This document shows, in pieces, positions 1 through 9,366 of a stretch of DNA of 64,000 bases. The stretch is from assembly GCF_023283765.1 (NCBI RefSeq), contig NZ_JAKILG010000017.1:1-64000 (forward strand), read 5' to 3'. The notes below the pieces were generated by a model that saw only the letters and a program-made list of their open reading frames with translations, was not told the DNA's origin and searched no databases. Each line of letters opens with the position of its first letter. Position 1 is the first letter of the stretch. This DNA is from Shewanella profunda (GTDB lineage: Bacteria; Pseudomonadota; Gammaproteobacteria; Enterobacterales; Shewanellaceae). The translations under genes were made by a program, and so were the position numbers.

Positions 1-89
1 CACTGAGTAGTTGTTCTGTATGTTTTCATCACCTGCTCCAAATTTATCATTGAGCAGGTATTTTCAAATAGGCAGATTAATGATGCGAG

Positions 90-458
90 GTGTGGTTCGC
101 TAGACGGTTACAAAGCAGGAACCAAGAAGCCTGGTTATACACCTTCGCGGCACCCAAACTTGTCGAGTTTGCACACCGCATAGCTGAAGAGATACCTGAC
201 ATTCCAGTGGTATTTAGGCAGTCAATAGAAACTGAAGCATCACGAAAAATTGCTAAGCCGCTATCTTTGCAAACAAAAGACATTCCACCAACGACAATCA
301 GCGAACTCAAATTAGAGCAAGCCAACTTCGATGAGCAAATGCCAAATATGGCAGAGTTGGTGTCGCTAGACCACTCAGGCCTTGCGACATCATTGTCGTG
401 TGAGCTTCTCGGTGGCTTCAGAGAAAAGGTTGTTTCAACCTTTAGGTCTCCGTTTTAA
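90..458 (+). CDS. hypothetical protein, probable cargo or gene remnant
   Basis: A 122-residue reading frame opening with GTG; a GAGG lies directly before it, too close to be a normal ribosome binding site. I do not recognise the protein. Residues about 16–45 (YTFAAPKLVEFA, then IPDIPVVFR) have a faint look of the strand–loop region after the nucleophile elbow of class 3 lipases, but no GxSxG motif is present. If related at all, it would be a 5'-truncated remnant. It lies in the island, facing the gin operon, and could be the last cargo gene. The element is cut by the window edge, so an upstream portion in another frame cannot be excluded. Confidence 0.3.
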   Translation: MWFARRLQSRNQEAWLYTFAAPKLVEFAHRIAEEIPDIPVVFRQSIETEASRKIAKPLSLQTKDIPPTTISELKLEQANFDEQMPNMAELVSLDHSGLATSLSCELLGGFREKVVSTFRSPF

Positions 459-699
459 GCCGCCACAACAAAATATGGTGGCACCACTTTTTAAAATTAT
501 TTTTGTAAAAAATTTATCAATGATACACAGCTAAAAAGCCCAGTCACAAAAAGAATTTAGCTCAAATTTAAGCTGACAGATACCTTCAAAAAACGGGTAA
601 CTGTCAGGTCAAGTCTGAGCGACTACAAATACAGTCTATCTTTCGTACAAGACATTACACATTAATAAAAAGTGCAAGCTAATTGCTTAGGCTTTCCTA

Positions 700-1389
700 T
701 CAGGCACTACGCATCTTCAGTAAACGCTCAACATCCTCTGAGCTAGTCTTCAATGATTCAATCATTGTTCGCCCCGAAAATCTGGGCTCGGGTCGAACTA
801 GCAATGAATAAAAGGCTTCCGTTCCGCCTGGTAACATCGGGCCATAACGTTTTTTCAGTTCTTCGACATTGAACATTATCGGTTCATGTTCCTCGCCATA
901 AAGCCGCAAGACTTCGAACTGAAACCATAGTGGTGTTGACTTTAGGTAATGAACAGAAAAACCCTCAACGATGGAAGGAAATCGCCCCACATTTTTCCAT
1001 TGTTCTAATTTTGACTGAGCCTCCATAAACTCTTTTTCTAGCTGGCATTTTTCATAATATTCAGCCAGTTGAGCACTTCGAAGCAGTTCGATCTCTGATA
1101 ATTGCTCATCAATTATTTTTTGAAGGTTGTCTTTCTTTTGTTGCGATTGAGATTCTTTCAAAAGGGTTGGAACTAACATGTGCGCAGCATTCCAACTCTC
1201 GATGGCCTTCGAAACCAAAATGCCAACATCAGGATGTTTGCTTAGTGATGTTCGGCTAATATCAAACGTCTGAGAAAATAAACGCAACGACATCACTTTT
1301 TGTCGCCCCGACAGCACATCCTCAGGGTGTATATCATCTAAAGCCTGTATCGCTTCCTCCACTCGCTCAACGAAACCGCTACTGGCCAT
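700..1389 (-). CDS. ginD: GinD-like small helical protein of the GInt recombination operon
   Basis: Fourth gene of the gin-type operon, overlapping the recombinase gene upstream of it by 11 bases. The 229-residue product has an N-terminal segment (about residues 25–60, with LRLFSQTFDISRTSLSKHP) that could form a helix-turn-helix. A long Gln/Glu/Lys/Leu-rich stretch follows at about 80–135 and looks like a coiled coil, then a mixed C-terminal part. In described GInts the fourth gene codes for a small helix-loop-helix protein needed together with the three integrases for integration and excision. By position and shape this is that protein. It has no recombinase catalytic motif. The assignment rests on context more than on sequence identity. 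Confidence 0.7.
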   Translation of the reverse strand: MASSGFVERVEEAIQALDDIHPEDVLSGRQKVMSLRLFSQTFDISRTSLSKHPDVGILVSKAIESWNAAHMLVPTLLKESQSQQKKDNLQKIIDEQLSEIELLRSAQLAEYYEKCQLEKEFMEAQSKLEQWKNVGRFPSIVEGFSVHYLKSTPLWFQFEVLRLYGEEHEPIMFNVEELKKRYGPMLPGGTEAFYSLLVRPEPRFSGRTMIESLKTSSEDVERLLKMRSA

Positions 1390-3322
1390 ACCGCGCTTCC
1401 TCTTTCAACAGGTGAACGAGTTCTCGAACTTTATCAAGCCCTTGCACAATGCCTTCTTTTTCACACGCCTCCATCATCTGAAGCTGATCTTCCCAGAATG
1501 GCAATTGAGCAGTCGTAATGACGCAGTTCTCACATGAAATGCACTGAATACGATTGAGGCGACAATTATTTGAACAAGCGCCTTTATCAATTGGCCGAAC
1601 GGATACTGAATGCGCATTTAGCTGCACAGCCATACCAGTACCAATCTTTTTCTGGAGCGCTTTTAGATTTTTCGCCGTTTTGAAATCTCGTGCGGCATAT
1701 TGTTTATCCATCATGGATTCCCCCAAACCGCCATGCTTGGGACGTGAACTGTCTACCTGCATATCCATGACTGATTTTTGAAATTCACTCTGATCTTCAG
1801 CAATCCAATTTAACACCTCATCATCACCACCTTGCATGTAATACTGGGTGATATCCGCAGTGTGATGGCCAAATTGTTCCCGTAATGCCTCCACACTCCC
1901 TAAGGGTGATAAGGCAACGAAACGTGCAAGGGTACGCCGAAAACGATGCGGTGTGATTTTTTCAGCTGTTTGTACCCCGGAATGGCCAACAAAACAAGTA
2001 ACTCTGCGAACAATTGTGCAACTATCCAACCTTAATGAATAATGATGTTTTGCATTTATACCTGATAACAAAAATAAGCTATTTGATGCTTTTTTGGCTT
2101 CACTGGCTACCAATGGATCCGAATGGCCATCAGTGCTCAACAATAATCGCTGATTTTTCTCTCGACGATGCTGATTCAGTTGATTCACTCGCTCAATCAC
2201 GGTCTTTAGCTCAGAAGGAACCAGCCATACATGATGTTCTCCTTCAGGAAAACAAGAATATTTATAGGTCATCCCACGAAGAAAACTTGAAACGTAATTC
2301 GTCGAAAGAAACTCTGTCTTTGTCTCTTGAAAACAATCCATTGATAAGCCAGATAATTCGCTTTGGCGCATGCCGGTCAATGCCAAAATCAGAATTATTG
2401 CAGCCCCCTCGAATAAAATGATGTCCATTTCGAGTTCGGTATAAGACTCGTACCCTTTAGTCAAAAGGAAGGCACTCTTTCTATTGCTCACCGTGGCGGC
2501 TGATGGTTTTGTTCCATCTCGGGTTGGTAATGATACAAAGTCTGAGTGTTTAGTGACCCAATAGTCAATATAGGTTTGGATAGCATGTTCAGACGAATCA
2601 ATACAATCCCATGCAGCCTGAATTAATGCTCGCCACTTGTCTTCCCCAATGACTTGAGTTTGAGATTTATTTTTCATTTTACCAACGATTTGCTCACCTT
2701 TTAGCCCTCGAAAGGGAGGATAATCAAATCCTACTTTCAATACCTGCCGATAGTGATATAACTGGTAAATTGGCCGGAGCCTTAATAATTGAGTTTCCTT
2801 ACTTACTTGGGAACCTTCATGACCATGACGGAAGTCTTGCTTCATCCATTGAACATATTGATCTAGCCCTGCGGGTGATTGAAGCCACTCTTCAAATGCC
2901 ATTCCATTGAAAGCATTCACCCACCAATGCGTGAATACCTTCCATGCCTTTAATTCTACGACTAATTGACCCACAGAGGTCCCATCAGAGAATCGTAACC
3001 ACAGACAATCTCGGGTAGCCTCAAATACGCTGTACTCGTGTTGATGAGTTGAACTCTGAATACTTAGCGATTCACACTGACTCGTAAATGATAGGTTTTT
3101 CATAGACCGATGAATATTTGCCTTACCACTGAGATGTTGTAGTAACCACGTATCATCTCCGTAATTCCCGAGGTCATGACCATCGTAATGCCCAATCGAT
3201 AGGCCTAGTTTTTCTTGTAACGTTGTATCTTTTATTTTTTGCAACGTAAGTACTTGAGTTGAAAGTTCTTCCCCATAATTACCTAACGCGATAACACTCT
3301 CGACTTCTTTTTTTCTGTTCAT
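1379..3322 (-). CDS. ginC: GinC-like tyrosine recombinase (large, Cys-rich C-terminus)
   Basis: A 647-residue site-specific recombinase, third gene of the operon; its ATG overlaps the stop of the preceding gene by 4 bases. The catalytic set of the tyrosine recombinase family is visible: Arg I in LTGMRQSELSGL, the HxxR box in ITPHRFRRTLAR, a further His in EQFGHHTADI and the nucleophile candidate in TQYYMQGG. A Cys cluster follows the catalytic domain near residues 585–605 (CSNNC, then CISCENC) and may bind zinc. About 250 N-terminal residues before the catalytic domain are longer than in simple phage integrases. It presumably acts in one complex with the two sister recombinases to move the island. 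Confidence 0.85.
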   Translation of the reverse strand: MNRKKEVESVIALGNYGEELSTQVLTLQKIKDTTLQEKLGLSIGHYDGHDLGNYGDDTWLLQHLSGKANIHRSMKNLSFTSQCESLSIQSSTHQHEYSVFEATRDCLWLRFSDGTSVGQLVVELKAWKVFTHWWVNAFNGMAFEEWLQSPAGLDQYVQWMKQDFRHGHEGSQVSKETQLLRLRPIYQLYHYRQVLKVGFDYPPFRGLKGEQIVGKMKNKSQTQVIGEDKWRALIQAAWDCIDSSEHAIQTYIDYWVTKHSDFVSLPTRDGTKPSAATVSNRKSAFLLTKGYESYTELEMDIILFEGAAIILILALTGMRQSELSGLSMDCFQETKTEFLSTNYVSSFLRGMTYKYSCFPEGEHHVWLVPSELKTVIERVNQLNQHRREKNQRLLLSTDGHSDPLVASEAKKASNSLFLLSGINAKHHYSLRLDSCTIVRRVTCFVGHSGVQTAEKITPHRFRRTLARFVALSPLGSVEALREQFGHHTADITQYYMQGGDDEVLNWIAEDQSEFQKSVMDMQVDSSRPKHGGLGESMMDKQYAARDFKTAKNLKALQKKIGTGMAVQLNAHSVSVRPIDKGACSNNCRLNRIQCISCENCVITTAQLPFWEDQLQMMEACEKEGIVQGLDKVRELVHLLKEEARYGQ

Positions 3323-5067
3323 GCTTTTTCTTCCACCATCGACAACATCTTAGCCAGATAAGATTGATCGTTCAGGTCCCATAACGGATACGGTGTTCGT
3401 GCGGCTCGTTCTTGCGCTTTTTTTAAAACTAAGGGGCGATGTTGAAATGCTTGAGGAATGTCTTCTTCTAGGATTTTCAAGAAGATGCCATAGCGCTTCA
3501 TCCATAAAGCCGAGGGAATTCTTCCCGATTCAAAATCATGCCGCAACGCCAGCTGAAACGAAAATAATCGCCATAAATCAGTTTCTAAAATCACGATGTG
3601 AGGACAAAGTAAGCATTGCATAAAATCTAAGCAATGAGGCCCAGTGGAAACCGATTGCTCCTTGTTTTGTGGATTATTACAGCTTGCCACATGCGTTTTG
3701 AACCGAGCGTCACTTTGAAGCAAATCCAATTCCGTTTTTTGCGCTTCTGTCAGCACGTGTTGCTGCTCATATTGAATCCAAGTTTCAACGTCGCCATTGG
3801 TTGAGTAATCATGAAGACGGCTGAGTAACAGACTTATCCGTGCCTTCTGTTCTGGGGTCGCATTTAAATAATGGCGTTCAGTCGTCTGAGAGTACCCCAT
3901 GCCAAAATTAAGTTTGTGCCCCAAAATTCGAGAGACACTCGCCACAGAACCATGGCGGCGTAAAATCTGAACACAAGTCGGCCGTAACCGAGATAGTCGA
4001 ATTTTTAACGCTTGACCTTTGTCATCTTTCAAATCATAGAGGTTAGCAATGACATCCAAAGGAACCGCTGCATTCTTGCCTTTATTTCGGCTACTATCCA
4101 AATATCCAGCTTTTAATGACGTGACGTTTCCGCCCCACCCAAAACTGTTAGTTTCATATAGCCAAATCGATTCTCGAATATCGTCAGAAGCCTGATCACG
4201 GTATTTATCTGACCGATCTTTCAGGTATTCAAATAGACTTTTTGCATTCATATGAAACAAACGAGATTCTGCGAACATCTCTAATTCCCGCCCATCGATA
4301 TTGGAGAAATCTTTAATGATGGTTCGATGTTTTGCCCGTGGCTTATAAAAAGCAAAGCAGACTCGACGCTCTGGATCATGCGGGTGAGGATACATAGAAT
4401 CCACGTTTAATCTTAAGATGTCAGACTTATTCGCCAATGTGTAAATTGACATCAACACCGCAGCTGCTGCGAGGACTACAGAACCGGCACTCTGCCATTC
4501 CCCTTTTTTGTCCGATTCAACAATCGATTTACAGACTCTTAAAATCTGACGGAATTCGCGCTTTGAATAGGGTTCTCGGGGTGAACTGGGGATGTTAGGA
4601 AGTGAAGGTAAGTGACCAAGCAATACATCGACATGTACGTCATCAGGATGCAATTCCGCCAAACTGACTAGCAACCTAGGGATCAATCGAGCAAGATGGA
4701 TACTCTTACGACGTTTCCCTTTTCTTTCCCCCTTTTGAAGAGGCCTCATTTGAAACCATTTTAAGTAGCAGAGCAAAAATTCATAATCACAGTCCGCAAT
4801 GTCATCGACCAATTTTTCTGTATTTAAGTACAACAAGAATGTATCAATCGCTCGACGAAATTGCTTAAGAGATTTCAATGCATAACCTATACCGTGCAAG
4901 CCATATAAGCCCTCATTCAATTGCAAAATAATGCGTTTCAAATGCGGGTATTCTTGAATTCTCATTTTCATATCAAAATGATAATTGCCATGAATTGGGT
5001 CCGAAATCGTCCATATTAACGGTGCTTTAAAGCGCAAGACTTGATCGCTTTGAGACGGCTTACTCAT
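3319..5067 (-). CDS. ginB: GinB-like tyrosine recombinase with degenerate active site
   Basis: A 582-residue recombinase-fold protein, second gene of the operon; it overlaps its neighbours by 8 and 4 bases. The C-terminal catalytic core is recognisable from SRLRPTCVQILRRHG, RILGHKLN and TTERHYLNAT. Two catalytic positions look changed. Where Arg I of box I is expected (TGLRxSEL in relatives) the sequence reads ANKSDILRL, and the box II His appears replaced by Ser (SRLRPT in place of HxLRHT). The box II Arg, the later His and the Tyr are present. A Cys/His group (CLDFMQCLLCPH) near residue 480 resembles a zinc site. It may serve as a structural or regulatory partner instead of a fully active enzyme. 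Confidence 0.8.
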   Translation of the reverse strand: MSKPSQSDQVLRFKAPLIWTISDPIHGNYHFDMKMRIQEYPHLKRIILQLNEGLYGLHGIGYALKSLKQFRRAIDTFLLYLNTEKLVDDIADCDYEFLLCYLKWFQMRPLQKGERKGKRRKSIHLARLIPRLLVSLAELHPDDVHVDVLLGHLPSLPNIPSSPREPYSKREFRQILRVCKSIVESDKKGEWQSAGSVVLAAAAVLMSIYTLANKSDILRLNVDSMYPHPHDPERRVCFAFYKPRAKHRTIIKDFSNIDGRELEMFAESRLFHMNAKSLFEYLKDRSDKYRDQASDDIRESIWLYETNSFGWGGNVTSLKAGYLDSSRNKGKNAAVPLDVIANLYDLKDDKGQALKIRLSRLRPTCVQILRRHGSVASVSRILGHKLNFGMGYSQTTERHYLNATPEQKARISLLLSRLHDYSTNGDVETWIQYEQQHVLTEAQKTELDLLQSDARFKTHVASCNNPQNKEQSVSTGPHCLDFMQCLLCPHIVILETDLWRLFSFQLALRHDFESGRIPSALWMKRYGIFLKILEEDIPQAFQHRPLVLKKAQERAARTPYPLWDLNDQSYLAKMLSMVEEKA

Positions 5068-6202
5068 CAGTGGTCTCCTTCATCATTTCGCTCAGCGCTT
5101 GTTCATATTGCTGAAGCACAGCGCGATCATGCGCATGAAGCTCGCTGGTCATGTTGATATACGTATTTGCTGTTGTGGATACCTGGCTATGCCCCAGTTG
5201 TTTCTGCAACCAGATCAAGCAGGCCATTTCGGAAGAAAATCCTGACTCTTGCCACTTTTCAAGTGTTCGCGTTGCAAACACATGTCTCAGCGTATGAGGG
5301 GTAATTGAGTGCCGTAATCCAACAGAAGTTGATGCTTTTTTAAATGATTTTTGTATGGTCGAAGCAGCCCAAGCGTGATGATTTTCATTAGCAAAAAATA
5401 GCGATTGATTGCCTGCATACGACAATGGCATAACTTGCTCATAAATCGTCAAAAACAAACGTCCCGGGATAAATGCTGTTCGAGACTTATCGTTCTTAAT
5501 GTCCATCTCTCGACTATCGAGACGAATGCTATACATCCGGTTTGGAGCTTTTAGCACTGATGAGTACGAAGGGAATGCAGATGCTGGAACAGACAACACT
5601 TCACTAATCCGCATCCCTGTACTGAGCATCAATCCCATCATAGGTCGCATTGCTTTAGGCAATTCTCTTGAAAACCGCTTGATTTCTTCCATTGTTGGTA
5701 ACGGAGCTCGAGAAGTAGATTCTGTTAGCAGAAGTCGAATACTCCGAATTCGCTGAGCTTGCTGTTTTTGATTAAAGTTCAGACGTCCAGTTCGGATTAA
5801 TTTTTCAACACGGAGCCCCCAAAAACTATCTTGGATAAAATTATTAAAGATCGCCCATTCAATAAATCCTACGACAGCACGTAATCGGACGTTGATCGTT
5901 CGATTCGTACCCCGTTCATTTCCTGGTTTATTCACCAAACTGTTTCGCCACGCTACAAGATGCTTGATTTGAACATCTTTAAGTGGGATATCCTGCTCTT
6001 CTAAAAACGCGACAAACTGCGCCAAACTATTCGTATTTGAACGAACCGTGTGCCCTGAGGACCAAAATCCAGATTCAATTCTGTCTCTGACATAGGTCGT
6101 TGGGGCTCGCATAATTCTTCCAGTGCGATCCCAAAAAACAGGGGGATGTATGGTTATATTGACATCCATATTCGTTGCCATGCTGTCGTAGGTTACTTTC
6201 AA
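5060..6202 (-). CDS. ginA: GinA-like tyrosine recombinase
   Basis: A 380-residue recombinase and the first gene of the leftward operon, nearest to the mutY junction. It has the usual layout: an N-terminal SAM-like core-binding domain (about 35–150, with WRNSLVNKPG) and a C-terminal catalytic domain. The catalytic residues are in place: Arg in LSTGMRISEVLSVP, HTLRH in ITPHTLRHVFATR, the later His in KQLGHSQVSTT and Tyr in ANTYINMT. It is close in form to XerC/XerD-type integrases, but its tight coupling to two further recombinases marks it as part of a GInt-type system. The start ATG at 6202 is followed upstream by about 620 gene-free bases that probably hold the operon promoter and the element's recombination site. 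Confidence 0.87.
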   Translation of the reverse strand: MKVTYDSMATNMDVNITIHPPVFWDRTGRIMRAPTTYVRDRIESGFWSSGHTVRSNTNSLAQFVAFLEEQDIPLKDVQIKHLVAWRNSLVNKPGNERGTNRTINVRLRAVVGFIEWAIFNNFIQDSFWGLRVEKLIRTGRLNFNQKQQAQRIRSIRLLLTESTSRAPLPTMEEIKRFSRELPKAMRPMMGLMLSTGMRISEVLSVPASAFPSYSSVLKAPNRMYSIRLDSREMDIKNDKSRTAFIPGRLFLTIYEQVMPLSYAGNQSLFFANENHHAWAASTIQKSFKKASTSVGLRHSITPHTLRHVFATRTLEKWQESGFSSEMACLIWLQKQLGHSQVSTTANTYINMTSELHAHDRAVLQQYEQALSEMMKETTDE

Positions 6203-6821
6203 TTTTCAAGCCTCCATTAAAAATGAACCTTAATGAAAACATGATTCCGCAAACGCGCAGCCACCTTACAAATCAATAGCTTAACCGAAAGTAAAAGCGA
6301 GTTGCGCGATGAGTATCGTGTGTTACGCGAATATAAACATGGGTCGGGATGAAAGTTTCAGAGGAAGACCAATTACCCATAAATGAGGTATGAAATAATG
6401 ACAGTTAAAACTCAGAATCGTCTCAACAAACCATAGAAATGTAGCCCGAAAGAACTCCACGAGGGATGTAACAGCTGCACGTTAAAGTAACTGCAGCCAT
6501 CTTAACGCCACCGTTATTCCTTATGTACAAGCAGAAAGCATTACTATGCGGTCGTCACAAAGTATACCTCACATTTAGAGAGTAAGAAGCGTATGCATAG
6601 TCACTTCGAGCAACAGATTTAATCGCTTTTGGAAACAACAATCTCTAACCCTATTCACTAACAACATCTGTCTCTTTCTCAAATCTCATTCATAGTTAAC
6701 TTCTTTCACCGACAGACATTTCATCAATAAATCTAATCTGAAGATAAAAGTACCAGTTGCAGGATTATCGAAGCGGAACATAATGATTTATATTGTTAAA
6801 ATTAGAAGTACCACTTAAATC
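6203..6821. other. gene-free stretch between ginA and truncated mutY
   Basis: About 620 AT-rich bases with no convincing ORF. It should contain the leftward promoter of the gin operon and, at its right edge, the recombination junction of the island with mutY. I see no clear terminator or long repeat. The exact attachment core cannot be fixed without the other end of the island. Confidence 0.5.
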
Positions 6822-7811
6822 GTGATTACTGAAATCATGCTGCAACAAACTCAAGTTGCGACTGTTATTCCCTATTACCATAAATTTATGGCGAGTTTTC
6901 CCGATGTGTTAGCGCTCGCTAACGCGCCAGATGATGAGGTGTTACACCATTGGACTGGTCTTGGCTATTACGCTAGGGCGCGTAATCTGCATAAAGCAGC
7001 CAAGATGATCCGCGATGATTATCAGGGACTATTTCCAACAAATTTTGAGCAAGTGCTCGCCCTACCCGGCATAGGCCGCTCCACGGCGGGCGCTGTATTG
7101 TCATTGTCGCTTGGACAACATCACCCCATTCTCGATGGCAATGTGAAACGTGTATTAGCAAGACACGGCGCTATCGTGGGTTGGCCTGGGCAAAAAACGG
7201 TCGAAGAGCAACTTTGGCAGTCGACTGATGCCTTGACGCCGCAGCAAGATATTCAGAAATATAATCAAGCCATGATGGATATCGGCGCCAGTATTTGCAC
7301 TCGTAGCAAACCTAACTGCGCCGCTTGCCCAGTCGCGCTTGATTGCAAAGCGCAGCTGATTGGCAGACAAACCGATTTTCCCGGTAAGAAGCCTAAAAAA
7401 ACCATACCAACCAAAGCGGCGTGGATGTTAGTGCTGATGCAAGACAATCAAGTCTTTTTAGCTAAACGTCCGCCAGCGGGCATTTGGGGAGGACTCTGGT
7501 GCTTCCCAGAATTTGCCACCCAAGCAGCACTTGAAACTCATCTTGAAGAGCAAGGCTTCGATGCACAGCAGCTCGAATGGTTAACAGGCTTTAGACACAC
7601 ATTTAGCCACTTTCATTTAGATATTCAGCCCATGATGCTTAATTTAGATAAGACGCAAAACAACAGTCAAATGATGAGCGTCATGGAACAAAATCAGTCT
7701 CTCTGGTATAACATCAATCATCCTTCCAAAGTGGGACTCGCCGCTGCCACCGAGCGCGTGCTAGCCAATTTGGGATCACTCGTTCAATCCGCAGCAGTCA
7801 GTAAGGAATAA
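6822..7811 (+). CDS. mutY: A/G-specific adenine glycosylase MutY, 5'-truncated by island insertion
   Basis: MutY removes adenine mispaired with 8-oxoguanine and prevents G:C to T:A mutations. The frame begins with GTG and reads [19 protein letters not shown], so it joins the family only at E. coli residue ~36. About 35 residues, including the conserved N-terminal segment around WYD and LPWQ, are missing. The catalytic Glu (E. coli E37) is residue 4 here. Still present are the HhH region ([15 protein letters not shown]), the Asp in [12 protein letters not shown], and the Fe–S loop (C-x6-C-x2-C-x5-C in [17 protein letters not shown]). The C-terminal MutT-like domain also remains. A stop codon lies just upstream in frame, and no ribosome binding site precedes the GTG. 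The gene is probably poorly translated and its product probably inactive. yggX follows after 2 bases. Confidence 0.9.
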   Translation: MITEIMLQQTQVATVIPYYHKFMASFPDVLALANAPDDEVLHHWTGLGYYARARNLHKAAKMIRDDYQGLFPTNFEQVLALPGIGRSTAGAVLSLSLGQHHPILDGNVKRVLARHGAIVGWPGQKTVEEQLWQSTDALTPQQDIQKYNQAMMDIGASICTRSKPNCAACPVALDCKAQLIGRQTDFPGKKPKKTIPTKAAWMLVLMQDNQVFLAKRPPAGIWGGLWCFPEFATQAALETHLEEQGFDAQQLEWLTGFRHTFSHFHLDIQPMMLNLDKTQNNSQMMSVMEQNQSLWYNINHPSKVGLAAATERVLANLGSLVQSAAVSKE

Positions 7812-7813
7812 TC

Positions 7814-8092
7814 ATGGCGCGTACAGTCAATTGTGTATATCTAAATAAAGAAGCCGACGGCCTAGACTTTCAACTGTATCCTGGTGATTTAGGTAAGCGT
7901 ATTTTCGACAACATTAGCAAAGAAGCTTGGGGCCTATGGCAGAAAAAGCAAACCATGCTGATCAACGAGAAAAAGCTCAATATGATGAATGTTGATGACC
8001 GTAAATTTCTGGAAGAGCAAATGACCTCTTTCCTATTTGAAGGTAAAGATGTTGAAATTGAAGGTTTTGTTCCTGAAAAAGATCAAGATTAA
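7814..8092 (+). CDS. yggX: YggX family Fe(II)-trafficking / oxidative damage protection protein
   Basis: A 92-residue protein of the usual length for YggX, with the typical opening [19 protein letters not shown] and the motifs [12 protein letters not shown] and RKFLEEQM. YggX helps protect iron–sulfur enzymes from oxidative damage and may handle Fe(II). It starts 2 bases after the mutY stop, the mutY-yggX arrangement also found in enterics, so its normal transcription probably ran through mutY. The inserted island separates both genes from the native mutY promoter, and expression now depends on the element or an internal promoter. A strong terminator follows. Confidence 0.95.
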   Translation: MARTVNCVYLNKEADGLDFQLYPGDLGKRIFDNISKEAWGLWQKKQTMLINEKKLNMMNVDDRKFLEEQMTSFLFEGKDVEIEGFVPEKDQD

Positions 8093-8127
8093 TTCTGTCG
8101 TTAGTCGACTCTAAAGATAAAGCTTAC

Positions 8128-8153
8128 AAAAAAGCGCCTTTCGGCGCTTTTTG
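8128..8153 (+). terminator. Rho-independent terminator after yggX
   Basis: A short hairpin (GCGCC, loop TTTC, GGCGC) is flanked by an A-run and a T-run 36 bases after the yggX stop. The A/T runs make it usable from both strands, so it may also end transcription of yceI from the right. Confidence 0.85.
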
Positions 8154-8178
8154 CTTATTTAGACGGCATAATAAAGAG

Positions 8179-8754
8179 TTATTTACGCACACCTTCTACG
8201 ACTAAATCTAACTCAACATGGCTAGATGCTGGACCTAAATCCATTTTGATGCCGAAATCTTTCATCGCAAAAGTAGTTGTGCCAATAAAACCTGCACGGT
8301 AGCCACCCCAAGGATCTTGGCCTTCACCCACAGCATGAGCCTTGATTGCCAAAGGCTTAGTTACACCATTTAAGGTTAAGTTACCGTTAATCACTAAGTC
8401 GCCATTTCCTTTATCTTCTACCGAAGTCGATGCAAAGGTGGCTTTCGCGAATTTGCTAGTATTGAGGAAATCTTCGCCGCGAATGTGTTTATCACGCTCA
8501 GCATGGTTTGAATCAACACTTAATGTATTAACAGTGACATTCACTTTCATCGCTGTTGGTTTAGCGGCATCGTAGCTAAAGTCACCGTTAAAATCATTAA
8601 AACGACCAACCACATAGCTATAACCTAAGTGATTTACTTTAAAAGTAATAGAAGCATGTGCTCCTTCATGATCAATCACATAATCTGCAGCAGAAGCTGC
8701 CATGGGAGCCAATAGAGATACACCAATCAGTGCGCTTAACAGTTGCTTTTTCAT
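8179..8754 (-). CDS. yceI: YceI family periplasmic protein
   Basis: A 191-residue exported protein. A signal peptide ([22 protein letters not shown]) is followed by the YceI lipocalin-like barrel, recognised from [20 protein letters not shown], the [11 protein letters not shown] segment and [12 protein letters not shown]. Family members bind isoprenoid or other lipid-like ligands in the periplasm; the ligand here is unknown. It is the second gene of a pair with the cytochrome b561 gene, 4 bases downstream of it, the same pairing as yceJ–yceI in E. coli. Confidence 0.93.
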   Translation of the reverse strand: MKKQLLSALIGVSLLAPMAASAADYVIDHEGAHASITFKVNHLGYSYVVGRFNDFNGDFSYDAAKPTAMKVNVTVNTLSVDSNHAERDKHIRGEDFLNTSKFAKATFASTSVEDKGNGDLVINGNLTLNGVTKPLAIKAHAVGEGQDPWGGYRAGFIGTTTFAMKDFGIKMDLGPASSHVELDLVVEGVRK

Positions 8755-8758
8755 TGTA

Positions 8759-9310
8759 TTATCCTCGTTTAAATTTAATCATTCTGAGTAAGGTCGTGTC
8801 TTTATCGATAAAGTGATGTTTTAATGCGCCCGCGGCGTGAATAACGACCAGTGCGATTAAGCTATAAGCCGCATATTGATGGATATCACCCGCTATATCG
8901 GCTTGGTTTTCAAACAAAAGTCCCAATCCTGGTAGTTCAAACCAATCAAACACCCAGATACCACGGCCATCTGCGGTTGAGATCAAAATACCTGCGATCA
9001 TGATGACGAAAAGCAAGACATAAATAACAAAATGCGCCAAATGTGCGGCTGTCTTTTCCCACGGCTTATGACTCGCTTCTGGTGCTGGCTTAGGATTAAC
9101 TAAGCGCCATACCAAACGAAATATAGTCACAGCTAACAACAAAATACCCACACTTTTATGAAGATGCGGTGCGGTTTTGTACCAAGCACTGTAATAGGTT
9201 AGCTCCACCATCCACACTCCTACGGCAAATAGCCCAATCACAACCAAGGCACTGATCCAGTGAATAACAATAGCGGGTATCCCATAAGCTAATTTACTAT
9301 TTCGAAACAT
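8759..9310 (-). CDS. cytochrome b561 family membrane protein (YceJ-like)
   Basis: A 183-residue inner membrane di-heme cytochrome b561 with four predicted membrane helices. Likely heme ligands are the His in [10 protein letters not shown], the His in [10 protein letters not shown], the His in [10 protein letters not shown] and the His in [13 protein letters not shown]. Family members move electrons between quinol or other donors and periplasmic acceptors. It forms a two-gene operon with yceI. A Fur-like sequence lies 38 bases upstream of its start, which would make the pair iron-responsive if real. Confidence 0.92.
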   Translation of the reverse strand: MFRNSKLAYGIPAIVIHWISALVVIGLFAVGVWMVELTYYSAWYKTAPHLHKSVGILLLAVTIFRLVWRLVNPKPAPEASHKPWEKTAAHLAHFVIYVLLFVIMIAGILISTADGRGIWVFDWFELPGLGLLFENQADIAGDIHQYAAYSLIALVVIHAAGALKHHFIDKDTTLLRMIKFKRG

Positions 9311-9347
9311 ACAGCCACTCCATACTCACTTTATCTCATGCTAGTCA

Positions 9348-9366
9348 TCAAATAATATTCATTATC
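9348..9366 (-). promoter_or_regulatory. possible Fur box upstream of cytochrome b561–yceI
   Basis: Read leftward, the 19-mer starts GATAATGA and agrees with the classical Fur consensus at 13 of 19 positions by my count, best in the left half. It lies 38–56 bases before the cytochrome start codon. The match is modest and the region is AT-rich. Confidence 0.35.

Larger units (their letters stand above)
1..6821. mobile_element. GInt-type integrated genomic island (partial, mutY-proximal end)
   Basis: This is the end of an integrated element whose other end lies left of the window. It has four overlapping leftward genes: three large tyrosine recombinases of 380, 582 and 647 residues and a 229-residue helical protein. 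That matches the published ginABCD operon of GInt islands, which have this operon at one end, then cargo, then an AT-rich end. The right boundary is placed at about 6821 because homology to MutY starts abruptly there, at the codons just before EIMLQQTQ. The left boundary and the flanking imperfect direct repeat cannot be seen. RIT elements and Tn554-like transposons also carry three recombinases, but their protein sizes and fourth gene fit less well. Confidence 0.75.

Noticed and set aside
32..58. Hairpin CCTGCTC/GAGCAGG at the window start
   Set aside because: Seven-base stem with a 13-base loop and no T-run; too weak to call.
1..6821. Tn554-like or RIT element
   Set aside because: Sizes of the recombinases and the presence of a 229-residue helical fourth gene fit GInt better; not fully excluded.
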